This document shows positions 1 to 8,096 of a stretch of 64,000 bases of DNA, piece by piece (position 1 is the first letter of the stretch; each line of letters starts with the position of its first letter). The notes under the pieces are model-generated. The model worked only from the letters and a program-made list of their open reading frames with translations. It did not search any database and was not told the DNA's origin. Origin of the DNA: Butyrivibrio sp. FCS014 (GTDB lineage: Bacteria; Bacillota; Clostridia; Lachnospirales; Lachnospiraceae); the NCBI RefSeq assembly GCF_000526935.1, contig NZ_JAHA01000003.1, positions 124,001-188,000 on the forward strand, given 5' to 3'. Made by a program: the position numbers and the translations under genes.

Positions 1-434
1 CAGCAAAAGAAATTGTTGAAGAGATAGAGAATACCAGGGATAAGGTCAGAGCAAGTTTTGTAATCGATACCCTTGTCTACCTTCATAGAGGTGGTCGCTG
101 TTCGGGGCTTGCAGCCTTCTTTGGTACGACATTAAAGATCCATCCACGCATTGCAGTAACTGACGGAGCAATGCACCCGGAAAAGAAATATCGCGGATCC
201 AGCAGACGCTATGTGCTTGATTATGTCAAAGACATGGAGGCTGATCTAGAGAATGCCAGACCTGAGCGTGTGTTCATAACCCATTCAGGATGCGACAGGG
301 AAGTTGTTGAAGCTGTAAGAGAGTATCTTAGCGGCCTCGGCGTGTTTAAAGAAATCCTTGAAACCCGCGCAGGAAGCGTTGTTTCATCTCATTGTGGTCC
401 AGGAACATTGGGAGTACTGTTTATCTCAAAATGA
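1..434 (+). CDS. DegV family protein, C-terminal part (5' truncated by window)
   Basis: Reading from base 3 gives about 143 residues that end at the TGA at 432-434. The visible part carries the DegV signatures: a segment reading VIDTLVYLHRGGR followed by a Gly-rich stretch, and the later VFITHSGCD segment. DegV proteins bind one fatty acid between two domains and, in Firmicutes, some act as the fatty-acid-binding partner (FakB) of the FakA kinase. The N-terminal domain lies outside the window, so which lipid is bound cannot be judged. A bidirectional terminator lies about 120 bases downstream. The family assignment is confident; the exact role is not. Confidence 0.85.
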   Translation, partial: AKEIVEEIENTRDKVRASFVIDTLVYLHRGGRCSGLAAFFGTTLKIHPRIAVTDGAMHPEKKYRGSSRRYVLDYVKDMEADLENARPERVFITHSGCDREVVEAVREYLSGLGVFKEILETRAGSVVSSHCGPGTLGVLFISK

Positions 435-551
435 TGGGAACAAGGTAATATTTTTCTTTTTCCAGGAAATATTTCCAAGTGACGCCGGCGGAAGAGATTG
501 CGGGGGTGACGAGCAAGCTGCGATGCAAATTAGCAATGCCAGAAGACACAA

Positions 552-580
552 AAAAAGGAAGCGATAAACGCTTCCTTTTT
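552..580. terminator. Bidirectional intrinsic terminator between degV-like gene and tRNA-Met
   Basis: The stem AAAAAGGAAGCG / CGCTTCCTTTTT has a 5-base loop and A and T runs on its two sides. It can therefore end transcription of the leftward tRNA gene and of the rightward degV-like gene. The rest of 435-823, apart from the tRNA and its promoter, shows no gene. Confidence 0.8.
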
Positions 581-582
581 AG

Positions 583-656
583 TAGCGAGAGGGGGACTTG
601 AACCCTCGACACCGCGGGTATGAACCGCGTGCTCTAGCCAGCTGAGCTATCTCGCC
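583..656 (-). tRNA. tRNA-Met (CAU), elongator type
   Basis: On the minus strand a 74-base cloverleaf can be folded. Acceptor arm GGCGAGA pairs with TCTCGCT, the D arm contains AGCTCAGCTGGCTAGAGC, the anticodon loop is TTCATAC with anticodon CAT, and the T arm contains GGGTTCAAGTCCC. CCA is not encoded. Position 1 is G, paired with U. The C1-A72 mismatch of bacterial initiators is absent, so the elongator form is favoured. A tRNA-Ile with a lysidine-modified CAU anticodon cannot be excluded by eye. Confidence 0.93.
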
Positions 657-698
657 ATATTCATTCGGAAGTGACTGTTTGTCACAGCCGACTAAGAT

Positions 699-727
699 AA
701 TATACCGCGAAGAAAGTCTGTTGTCAA
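699..727 (-). promoter_or_regulatory. Sigma-A promoter for tRNA-Met
   Basis: The minus strand reads TTGACA (727-722), a 17-base spacer, then TATATT (704-699). This sits about 43 bases before the tRNA 5' end, which fits a dedicated tRNA promoter. Confidence 0.75.
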
Positions 728-823
728 CACAAAAAATTAAAATTTTCGGAAGTTATTCCGGGTACACTTTTTAATGTAAAATAGAAATATGTAATGATGT
801 TAACTATAAGGAGGAAACAATGC

Positions 824-2128
824 ATGTGGGCTTATGAAACTTCTTTTTATCAGATATATCCCCTGGGCTTTTGCGGTGCACCCTTTGAGAATGACGGAAA
901 GCTTGAGCACAGGATACTTAAGGTTTTAGACTGGATCCCGCATCTTGAAAAGCTGGGAGTGGGAGCGGTACTCTTTAATCCGGTATTCGAGTCCGATACC
1001 CATGGATATAACACCAGGGACTACCAAAAGATCGATGTGCGTCTTGGAACCAATGAAGATTTCAAAAAGGTCTGCAACGCTCTCCACAAGAAAGGTATAA
1101 AAGTAGTGCTTGACGGAGTGTTCAATCATGCAGGCCGCGGTTTTTTCGGATTTAAGGATGTCCTTGAAAAGAAATGGGACTCCCCTTACAAGGACTGGTT
1201 CCATATAAGCTTTGACGGGAACAGCAATTATAATGACGGCCTCTGGTATGAGGGCTGGGAAGGCAATTTCGACCTGGTTAAGCTGAATCTTCGAAATCCC
1301 GCTGTTACCGACTACCTAATGGAAAGCGTCAAATTCTGGATCGAGGAGTTCGGGATCGATGGCCTTCGTCTTGACGTGGCTTACTGCGTGGAGACAGATT
1401 TTTTAAGACGCCTTCGCCACGAGACAGCCTCCTGGAAAGAAGACTTCTTCCTTATGGGAGAGATGATAGGCGGCGACTATAACCGCATCATGGGGGATGA
1501 TCTATGCCACAGCGCCACCAACTACGAGTGCTACAAGGGCATGTTCTCGGCCATGAACAGCATGAACATGTTTGAGATAATCCATTCGCTGCTCAGGCAG
1601 TTCGGACCTGAGAACTGGACACTGTACAAGGGAAGACATCTGCTTAGTTTTGTGGACAATCACGATGTAAGCAGGATTGCCAGCACACTGAATAATCCAA
1701 ATCATCTGAAGCTGATCTATACCCTGATGTTTGGCATGCCCGGAATTCCCACTATCTACTACGGAAGCGAGTGGGGTGAAAAGGCAGACAAGAAGCAGGG
1801 AGATCCGGCTCTGCGGCCGTGCTTTGACAGCCCGCAGTGGAATGACTTAACGGATCACATCGCAGCACTGTGCAAGGCTCAAAACGGCTCCAAGGCCCTT
1901 AATTACGGCGGCTTCAAATCACTGGTACTTACCAACCGCCAGTGCATTTTCGAGAGAGAGACAGAAGATGACAGAGTTTTAGTGGTGATAAATGCAGATG
2001 AGAATCCCTACCATGCTCACTTTGATGCAAGGGCCGGCCGTGCCACGGATCTTATCACGGGAAAAGCGATAGATTTCGGCGGAGGCCTTGAGATTCCCGG
2101 ATACACTTCCTACCTGCTTCAGATATAG
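824..2128 (+). CDS. GH13 alpha-amylase family protein
   Basis: A 434-residue cytoplasmic glycoside hydrolase with no signal peptide. The four GH13 conserved regions are visible in order: DGVFNHAG (region I), GLRLDVA with the nucleophile Asp (II), GEM with the acid/base Glu (III) and FVDNHD (IV). Such short intracellular GH13 enzymes cleave or transfer alpha-1,4 glucans, for example maltodextrins. The exact substrate cannot be read from motifs. The start at 824 is chosen because an AGGAGG site lies 9 bases upstream; an in-frame ATG at 794 has no such site. It appears to be transcribed alone, though the next gene begins only 42 bases later. Confidence 0.88.
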   Translation: MWAYETSFYQIYPLGFCGAPFENDGKLEHRILKVLDWIPHLEKLGVGAVLFNPVFESDTHGYNTRDYQKIDVRLGTNEDFKKVCNALHKKGIKVVLDGVFNHAGRGFFGFKDVLEKKWDSPYKDWFHISFDGNSNYNDGLWYEGWEGNFDLVKLNLRNPAVTDYLMESVKFWIEEFGIDGLRLDVAYCVETDFLRRLRHETASWKEDFFLMGEMIGGDYNRIMGDDLCHSATNYECYKGMFSAMNSMNMFEIIHSLLRQFGPENWTLYKGRHLLSFVDNHDVSRIASTLNNPNHLKLIYTLMFGMPGIPTIYYGSEWGEKADKKQGDPALRPCFDSPQWNDLTDHIAALCKAQNGSKALNYGGFKSLVLTNRQCIFERETEDDRVLVVINADENPYHAHFDARAGRATDLITGKAIDFGGGLEIPGYTSYLLQI

Positions 2129-2169
2129 TTGAAGTTGTTGTTGTTTGCTAAATGTAATATAATAAATTT

Positions 2170-4080
2170 ATGGAAATACGCACACCTATTATTGCAATTA
2201 TGGTATTAACTGTATTGGTTCTTATCTACATGAGGAACACAATGCCTCAGGTTTATTCCACCCGGGTATTTTTCCTCTTTGTTGTTGCGGCCTATATTAA
2301 TATCATCTGTGAAATAGTAGAGTGTGCTGTTTTTTTGTATCTGGTAAATGTTAATAATGAGTTCTCCTCACTGAAACGAACGTCTCAGAATCTTTATGTG
2401 GCATCGCTTTTGGTCTGCGCAGCCATAATATCCGTATATGTCTATGCCAAGATCAAATACGGCGGAAAAGTTCGTAAAGGAGTTGTGGCTTCGATATGCG
2501 TTCCTGCTATTATTGGCATTACCGTAATCATGGTCAGCAGAGTATATTATGCCACCAATGACCTTGGTGATTACTATAATACAGGCCCGGGAATCAACTT
2601 CTGTTATTTCATCGGATTTATATATATCTTTACTACCATGATAATTGCGGTGGCTTTTAGGAAAAGGTTGAACAAAAACGATGCCAGGGCCATAATCCTG
2701 GGACTTGTAATGTGGGCTATTCTGGCACTTTTCCAGTTCTGGTACAAGGGACTTCAGGTTTCATCCATAGCGATAATGCTTATGGCGCTGACTCTTTTCC
2801 TGACCATGGAAAATCCCAAGGAATACTATGAAAAGAGTATGCCAAAGATCAGAAACAGGGACGCCTTCCAGATGGTGCTTACTGACTGGTTCTGCTACAA
2901 GAAACACTTTTTCATAGCATCTGTTATATTTACCGGAAAGACCAATGTTCTTTCGGGAGAGGACAGGCAGGTATTTTATGACCTTCAGTCCGGAGTGGCT
3001 GAAATGGCGGACAGGTGCATAGGGGAGGCGGCATATCTCTCCAACTGGAATACCTTAAGCTTTTTCATGACGGATCCTGCGAAGGTTGAGTCCCTTATGT
3101 CAGTGGTAAACAACTACAAAGATGAGGTGGCCAATTATAAACTCACATTTTCAATTCTGGAGATTCCCAGGCATACCTCGCAGTATGATGAGGCTTTGCA
3201 GGTTCTGTCTTATGTATCTCAGGAATATGTTCTTGCCCAGTCATCTCCTAATCTTGTAATAGATGAGAAGATAATTGACAGGATGTCCTACAGGAACAGC
3301 ATAGAGGATGTAGTAAGACAGGCCATTAAGGACAAGGCCTTTGATGTATATTATCAGCCGATCCTGAATGTGGCAGAGGGCAAATTCTATTCCGCGGAGG
3401 CGCTGGTAAGACTTCGAAGACCCAGCACGGAGAATTTCATTTCTCCCGAGGACTTCATTCCCATAGCGGAGCAATGCGGACTGGTCCAGGATATAGACGA
3501 TCTGGTATTTGAGAAGGTATGTTCCTTCATTGCCAGGGAAGATCTCATAAGTTACGGCATAAAGAGAATTGAGGTTAACTTATCCGGGAACGAAGCCGTG
3601 GACAGACAGACCTTTGGGAGACTCAGGACCAAGATGGAGAAGTACCATATTCCGCCAAAGTTCATCAACTTTGAGATCACCGAGACAGCTTACATCAACA
3701 ATGACGAAGCATTTAAGGATAATGTCAGAAGGCTCAAGGAGCTTGGAAGCTCTTTTTCCATGGACGATTTCGGATCGGGTTATTCAAATCTTCTGGAACT
3801 GCTCAAAATGGATTACGTACTGGTCAAGATGGACAAGGAATTCATCTGGAACTGCCTTGATAAGAACAAACCCGAGAACCTCAGGATGCTGGAATACTCA
3901 ATAAGCTTCCTTAAAGATTACGGACTGCATGTGCTGGCCGAGGGTATTGAGACCCTGGAGCAGGCACAGACCCTGATAGATTTCGGAGTTGAGTATCTGC
4001 AGGGATTTTACTACTCAAGACCGCTCCCCGAGAGCGAATATGTTGAGTTTCTTAAGACACAGAAAGGAGACAGACTATGA
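2170..4080 (+). CDS. Membrane EAL-domain c-di-GMP phosphodiesterase
   Basis: A 636-residue protein. About 220 N-terminal residues form seven or so hydrophobic segments. A poorly conserved GGDEF-like region follows (about 225-370, without a GGDEF motif). A full EAL domain ends the protein, with EAL at 410-412, an EITET segment, DDFGSG at 532-537 and LAEGIET. These include the metal and catalytic acids of active phosphodiesterases that turn c-di-GMP into pGpG, so activity is likely. The ligand of the membrane part is unknown. The start at 2170 lacks a clear ribosome site. The next gene overlaps by four bases (ATGA), indicating translational coupling. Confidence 0.88.
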   Translation: MEIRTPIIAIMVLTVLVLIYMRNTMPQVYSTRVFFLFVVAAYINIICEIVECAVFLYLVNVNNEFSSLKRTSQNLYVASLLVCAAIISVYVYAKIKYGGKVRKGVVASICVPAIIGITVIMVSRVYYATNDLGDYYNTGPGINFCYFIGFIYIFTTMIIAVAFRKRLNKNDARAIILGLVMWAILALFQFWYKGLQVSSIAIMLMALTLFLTMENPKEYYEKSMPKIRNRDAFQMVLTDWFCYKKHFFIASVIFTGKTNVLSGEDRQVFYDLQSGVAEMADRCIGEAAYLSNWNTLSFFMTDPAKVESLMSVVNNYKDEVANYKLTFSILEIPRHTSQYDEALQVLSYVSQEYVLAQSSPNLVIDEKIIDRMSYRNSIEDVVRQAIKDKAFDVYYQPILNVAEGKFYSAEALVRLRRPSTENFISPEDFIPIAEQCGLVQDIDDLVFEKVCSFIAREDLISYGIKRIEVNLSGNEAVDRQTFGRLRTKMEKYHIPPKFINFEITETAYINNDEAFKDNVRRLKELGSSFSMDDFGSGYSNLLELLKMDYVLVKMDKEFIWNCLDKNKPENLRMLEYSISFLKDYGLHVLAEGIETLEQAQTLIDFGVEYLQGFYYSRPLPESEYVEFLKTQKGDRL

Positions 4081-4514
4081 ACGAAGGACTCTATGAGGCG
4101 GTTTTTTGCTACGGAGAGAATAAGGTTGACCCCTTTGCGCAGACCTGTGTTGATTTTGACAGGATCATCGGGGACATGAGACTGGTGGGCTATGAGCTTA
4201 CATCCTTTAACATTGCGCATCATATCATGCTTGAGCAGATCGATTCCATGATCAAGACCAAGGGCAGAATTGTCGAGGAGACCATGGACATGGATAACAG
4301 AGATGAGTTCTGTCGTGAGAAATACGGTCTGTCCTTTAAGGATATCGATGCCTTAGATCCCAGAAACGACATCGAGTGCGACATCAAGAGCGGAAAAGTC
4401 ATATATTATCTGGTCCCGGAAGCGCAGCATAAAGAGGCACAGTATTTTGTCCTCTTCAAGAAATCCCTTGATGCATTCACACAAAAGACCGGCTTTGAGT
4501 ATATAAGCCAGTAA
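4077..4514 (+). CDS. Hypothetical protein coupled to the EAL phosphodiesterase
   Basis: A 145-residue soluble, acidic protein of unrecognised family with no signal peptide or membrane segment. It starts inside the stop of the EAL gene (ATGA overlap) and its own stop overlaps the start of the following acetyltransferase (TAATG). The three genes are therefore almost certainly one operon. The Met/Ile-rich middle and a C-terminal YFVLFKKSLD segment suggest a compact alpha/beta fold, but no function can be assigned. Its tight coupling makes a partner role with the phosphodiesterase possible (inference). Confidence 0.7.
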   Translation: MNEGLYEAVFCYGENKVDPFAQTCVDFDRIIGDMRLVGYELTSFNIAHHIMLEQIDSMIKTKGRIVEETMDMDNRDEFCREKYGLSFKDIDALDPRNDIECDIKSGKVIYYLVPEAQHKEAQYFVLFKKSLDAFTQKTGFEYISQ

Positions 4515-5065
4515 TGGGAAAAGATATGGTGCTTGAAACCGACAGACTGATACTTCGAGGCTGGAGAGACGATGATGCCCCCAGCCTCTTTGAATATGCA
4601 AAAGACGAGAGAGTCGGTCCTGTTGCGGGATGGGCCGTTCACAGGGATGTCGCCTACAGCAGAGCTGTGATCAGAACGATCCTGGGTAGGGAGGAGACCT
4701 ATGCCATCTGCTTAAAGGGCAGTGACACTCCCATCGGCAGTATAGGGCTGGTTTTAAAGGGAAGCCCCGAAAGGCCTCTTGGCGCCGGCGAGGCAGAGCT
4801 TGGCTACTGGCTTGGAGTTCCCTTCTGGGGAAGAGGCTTTGCCACTGAAGCGGGAAAAGAGCTGGTAAGGCACGGATTTACGGATCTTAAACTGAAAGGT
4901 ATTTACTGCTGTTATTTTGAGGGCAATTTAAGATCAAAAAATGTGCAGCAAAAGTGCGGCTTCAAACCCCATCACGTCAATCCGAAATGCCATATCCCAA
5001 TGCTCAAAGAGACCCGTGTGGAATATATAAATTATCTGACCTTTGAGGAGTGGAAAGGCTTATAA
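4514..5065 (+). CDS. GNAT family N-acetyltransferase (RimJ/RimL-like)
   Basis: A 183-residue protein opening with LETDRLILRGWRDDDA, the usual N-terminus of RimJ/RimL-type acetyltransferases. It carries the acetyl-CoA-binding stretch GYWLGVPFWGRGFATEAG and a later NLRSKNVQQKCGF segment typical of the last helix. Members acetylate protein N-termini, ribosomal proteins or small amines; the substrate here is unknown. It is the last gene of the EAL operon, overlapping its upstream neighbour by one base and ending one base before a strong hairpin terminator. Confidence 0.85.
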   Translation: MGKDMVLETDRLILRGWRDDDAPSLFEYAKDERVGPVAGWAVHRDVAYSRAVIRTILGREETYAICLKGSDTPIGSIGLVLKGSPERPLGAGEAELGYWLGVPFWGRGFATEAGKELVRHGFTDLKLKGIYCCYFEGNLRSKNVQQKCGFKPHHVNPKCHIPMLKETRVEYINYLTFEEWKGL

Positions 5066-5100
5066 AAAGTCACAAAAAAGTCACATTTTTTTGTGACTTT
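5066..5100 (+). terminator. Intrinsic terminator of the EAL operon
   Basis: The 14-base arms AAAGTCACAAAAAA and TTTTTTGTGACTTT flank a 7-base loop. The A/T runs make it usable in both directions. Confidence 0.8.
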
Positions 5101-5105
5101 AAATA

Positions 5106-5134
5106 TTACAAAACTCGTAATAATGTGATATAAT
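5106..5134 (+). promoter_or_regulatory. Promoter of the CarD-like gene, overlapped by an ATTAC-N7-GTAAT repeat
   Basis: TTACAA (5106-5111), a 17-base spacer and TATAAT (5129-5134). The -35 lies inside an inverted repeat ATTAC-N7-GTAAT (5105-5121), which recurs almost exactly at 53305-53321. Confidence 0.65.
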
Positions 5135-5154
5135 TAGTCTTGTTCCTGTCAATG

Positions 5155-5181
5155 AAAGCGCTTACTTCGGGGGCGCTTTTT
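5155..5181 (+). promoter_or_regulatory. Terminator-like hairpin in the leader of the CarD-like gene
   Basis: Arms AAAGCGC (5155-5161) and GCGCTTT (5173-5179) are followed by a short T run, about 20 bases after the predicted transcription start and 43 before the ATG. It could act as an attenuator; no competing antiterminator stem is evident. Confidence 0.5.
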
Positions 5182-5223
5182 ATGTCGGTATTTCGTTTGG
5201 ATTTCTTTGTAAGGAGGAACAAG

Positions 5224-5742
5224 ATGCTGGGAATTGGTGAGTGTGTGATTTACGGAAGTCACGGTTTGTGCAGAGTGCAGGATATTCTGGTGCCTTCTTT
5301 CCTTGAGAGAGGCAAAGAGAAGGAATATTATCAGATGGAATCTGCAGTAGATACAGGTAGTGTACTTTATGTTCCGGTGGACGGAGCAGAGGACAAGGTA
5401 AGAGATGTTATTACAGCTGACGAGGCTGAGGGACTTATTGAAGAGATCGAGGCAACACCTGAGCTGGAGCTGCCCGAGGGCAAGAAGGCTGAACCCGCCA
5501 TCATGGAAGTGATCAAGAGGAATCTCACAGATGAGATGATGAGCCTTGTTAAATCCCTTCGTAAGATCAAGGCTGTAAGAGAGGCCCACGGCAAGAAGTT
5601 CGCCGCCCTCAATGAGAAGTACCTCAACATAGCTGAGAAGCTGCTTTATACCGAGCTTGCATTTTCACTTAAGTCCGAGAAGGATGTTATCAAGAGAAGA
5701 GTTCTTGAGGTGCTTTCACAGCTGCCTTTGGAAACCGCATAA
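5224..5742 (+). CDS. CarD/CdnL-type RNA polymerase-binding regulator
   Basis: A 172-residue protein. The first 60 or so residues match the CarD/TRCF RNA-polymerase-interacting domain (GECVIYGSHGLCRVQDI, then YYQMES and YVPVD). The rest is the helical DNA-binding half. CarD proteins bind the polymerase beta subunit and stabilise the open promoter complex, acting mainly on stable RNA and housekeeping promoters. The start at 5224 follows an AAGGAGGAA site; an earlier in-frame ATG at 5140 would read through the leader hairpin and is unlikely. It is monocistronic, with its own promoter and terminator. Confidence 0.88.
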   Translation: MLGIGECVIYGSHGLCRVQDILVPSFLERGKEKEYYQMESAVDTGSVLYVPVDGAEDKVRDVITADEAEGLIEEIEATPELELPEGKKAEPAIMEVIKRNLTDEMMSLVKSLRKIKAVREAHGKKFAALNEKYLNIAEKLLYTELAFSLKSEKDVIKRRVLEVLSQLPLETA

Positions 5743-5759
5743 ATTCGCACATAATTAGG

Positions 5760-5785
5760 GAGACTGCTTAATGCAGTCTCTTTTT
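5760..5785 (+). terminator. Intrinsic terminator after the CarD-like gene
   Basis: Perfect 8-bp stem GAGACTGC / GCAGTCTC with a 5-base loop, followed by TTTTT. Confidence 0.88.
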
Positions 5786-5790
5786 ATTTG

Positions 5791-5799
5791 TGGTACAAT
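5791..5799 (+). promoter_or_regulatory. Extended -10 element upstream of alaX-like gene
   Basis: TGG followed by TACAAT (5794-5799) forms an extended -10 only 7 bases before the ATG at 5807. No good -35 is seen, because that position is occupied by the preceding terminator. If used, transcription would begin at or next to the start codon. Confidence 0.45.
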
Positions 5800-5806
5800 G
5801 TGTTCT

Positions 5807-7006
5807 ATGGTTAAAACAAGAGAGATTTATTACGAAGACGCATATATATCGGAATTTGACGCCACTGTCCTTGAATGCACCAGGAGGGACAAGGGCGGTT
5901 TTTCAGTGATACTTGATGCCACAGCCTTTTTTCCCGAGCAGGGAGGACAGAGCAGCGACATCGGAGTTTTTCGCATGGAGGACGGCTCACAGATTCCTGT
6001 ATCCCATACATCCATAAGGGACGGTGTCATAAGCCATATCACCGATGAGGGAATTGAGCCGGGCAGTGCGGTCCACGGCATAATCGACTGGGAACACCGC
6101 TTCTCCAACATGCAGCAGCACACCGGAGAGCATATCTTCTCGGGTATCGTCAATTCAAGGTTTGGCTATGACAATGTGGGCTTTCACCTTAGCGACTCGG
6201 AAGTTACCATGGACTACAGCGGCCCAATAAGCGATGAGGATATCAGCAGGATTGAGCTTGCGACTAATGAAGCCATCTGGCAGAATGTTGCCGTAAGATG
6301 CGAGTTCCCAACAGATGAAGAGCTTAAGGACATAGATTACAGAAGTAAGAAAGAGCTATCGGGGCAGATCCGTATCGTAACGGTGGAGGGGTACGATGTA
6401 TGCGCCTGCTGCGCGCCTCATGTCCTTAGAACCGGAGAGATCGGGCTTCTTAAGGTCGTTGGCTGCCAGAACTACAAGGGCGGCGTAAGGGTCAGTATTT
6501 TATGCGGCAAAAGAGCCTTAGACTACCTTTCAGGCTGTCAGAAACTGGTAAGTGACCTCACAGGCTTTTTTACCACAAAGAGCTCCAAGATCATGGATGC
6601 CGTAACCAGGCAGAAGGATGAGATATTTGAACTCAAGGGAAGATTAAGCGAATCTACCGATAAGCTTCTTAAGTACGAAATGGAGGATCTTGCGGCTTCT
6701 TCTGAAAAAGACGGAGTGTTCCTTGTAAGAGACCATGCTCTTGAAGGAAATGATATGAGAAAAACGGCCAATGCCATTACCGAGAGGTTTCCGGGATTAT
6801 CGGGTGTGTTTGCTCCGGCGGAAGGCGGCGGTTACAGATATATTCTTGCATCGGGATCGGCCGGTTTAAATGCCAAAGATCTCCAGCAAAGACTTTTTGA
6901 AACTTTCGGTGCCAAGGGCGGGGGAAGCCCACAGATGGTGCAGGGAAGTATAAGCTGTGATAATATATCAGAAGTTATTAAATGGTTAGAGGAAGCAAAG
7001 GTATGA
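5807..7006 (+). CDS. Alanyl-tRNA editing protein AlaX, long form with DHHA1 domain
   Basis: A 399-residue free-standing editing protein that hydrolyses mischarged Ser- or Gly-tRNA(Ala). The N-terminal part has the FFPEQGGQ strand of AlaRS-type editing domains. The zinc ligands are visible as HTGEH and CACCAPH, followed by GGVRVSILCG. The C-terminal part (about 255-399) is a coiled coil plus a DHHA1 domain with a GGGSPQMVQG segment. The start at 5807 is preferred because an upstream in-frame ATG at 5771 lies inside the previous gene's terminator. No Shine-Dalgarno is visible. The next gene overlaps by four bases. Confidence 0.87.
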   Translation: MVKTREIYYEDAYISEFDATVLECTRRDKGGFSVILDATAFFPEQGGQSSDIGVFRMEDGSQIPVSHTSIRDGVISHITDEGIEPGSAVHGIIDWEHRFSNMQQHTGEHIFSGIVNSRFGYDNVGFHLSDSEVTMDYSGPISDEDISRIELATNEAIWQNVAVRCEFPTDEELKDIDYRSKKELSGQIRIVTVEGYDVCACCAPHVLRTGEIGLLKVVGCQNYKGGVRVSILCGKRALDYLSGCQKLVSDLTGFFTTKSSKIMDAVTRQKDEIFELKGRLSESTDKLLKYEMEDLAASSEKDGVFLVRDHALEGNDMRKTANAITERFPGLSGVFAPAEGGGYRYILASGSAGLNAKDLQQRLFETFGAKGGGSPQMVQGSISCDNISEVIKWLEEAKV

Positions 7007-7749
7007 ATGGTGGGAGCAATAAGGACTTCAGGCAGGGGCTTGCCGACGGCATTCCGATATGTCTCGGATATATAGCTGTTTCTTTTGCCTTTGGAATTGA
7101 AGCCTCAAAGATCGGCATGACAACATTTCAGGCTGCCATGACATCTTTACTGAACGTAACAAGCGCAGGGCAGTTTTCGGCACTGGAGATAATAGCCCGG
7201 AATGGCAGCTTTATCGAGCTGGCCATACTTCAGTTCATAATCAATCTAAGATACATGCTGATGAGCTGTGCTCTGTCCCAGAAACTTGACAGCAGTGTCG
7301 GAACTCTTCACAGAATGGGTATTTCCTACGGCGTTACCGACGAGATATTTGCCCTTAGTGTAATGAAAAAGGGAAGGCTGTATCCCGCTTATTCCTACGG
7401 ACTTATAGTGATATCGGTTTTCGGATGGGTATTCGGTACAGTTCTTGGAGCGTATTCGGGACAGATCCTGCCCCAGAGACTTATAAGCTGTCTGGGACTG
7501 GCTATTTATGGCATGTTTATTGCCATCATCATTCCTGATACCAGGACCAGCAGGGCGGTCATGGCGGTTGTACTTTCCGCTATGGGCCTTAGCACTGTGT
7601 TTACCTATGCGCCTTTCCTTAAAGCCCACATTTCATCCGGCTTCAGGATAATTATAATAACAGTTGTTGTGGCTGCACTTGCTGCCGCTATCGCTCCAAG
7701 ATCTGATGAAGAGGGTTCCGAGGAAGAAGCAAAAGGGGGTGAAGGCTGA
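7003..7749 (+). CDS. azlC: AzlC family branched-chain amino acid exporter, large subunit
   Basis: A 248-residue integral membrane protein. The family stretch (R)QGLADGIPICLGYIAVSFAFG is followed by several hydrophobic segments, with a short charged C-terminal tail. AzlC with AzlD forms a two-component exporter for branched-chain amino acids or analogues. Its ATG overlaps the stop of the AlaX gene (ATGA), and its stop overlaps the start of azlD (TGATG), so the three genes are translationally coupled. Linking export with editing of misacylated tRNA would make sense if the true substrate is a small amino acid such as serine or alanine (inference). Confidence 0.87.
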   Translation: MNGGSNKDFRQGLADGIPICLGYIAVSFAFGIEASKIGMTTFQAAMTSLLNVTSAGQFSALEIIARNGSFIELAILQFIINLRYMLMSCALSQKLDSSVGTLHRMGISYGVTDEIFALSVMKKGRLYPAYSYGLIVISVFGWVFGTVLGAYSGQILPQRLISCLGLAIYGMFIAIIIPDTRTSRAVMAVVLSAMGLSTVFTYAPFLKAHISSGFRIIIITVVVAALAAAIAPRSDEEGSEEEAKGGEG

Positions 7750-8063
7750 TGGAAAAGATCTACCTTTACATTCTTTTGATGGCAGTGGTGACATACCTTA
7801 TCAGGGCCCTTCCCCTTACTCTTATCAGGAAGGAAATAAAGAGCACCTTCATAAAGTCTTTTCTTTATTATGTGCCCTATGCGACTCTGGCGGCCATGAC
7901 TTTCCCGGCGATACTTAGCGCCACCGATTACCTTGTTTCATCTGTGATCGGATTTATTGTGGCTCTGGTGCTGGCATTTAACAAAAAGAGTCTAATCGTG
8001 GTGGCAGCCGCTTCCTGTGGCGCAGCTTTTATAGTTGAGCTGTTCCTGCCCTATATATTATGA
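7749..8063 (+). CDS. azlD: AzlD family exporter, small subunit
   Basis: A 104-residue hydrophobic protein with four likely membrane segments and the family-typical opening YLYILLMAVVTYLIRALPL and YYVPYATLAAMTFP. It is the obligate partner of AzlC and overlaps it by one base. No terminator is obvious before ispF, so transcription may continue. Confidence 0.87.
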   Translation: MEKIYLYILLMAVVTYLIRALPLTLIRKEIKSTFIKSFLYYVPYATLAAMTFPAILSATDYLVSSVIGFIVALVLAFNKKSLIVVAAASCGAAFIVELFLPYIL

Positions 8064-8096
8064 TAGTAATGACGATTATTCAGTGAGGTGAAATAT

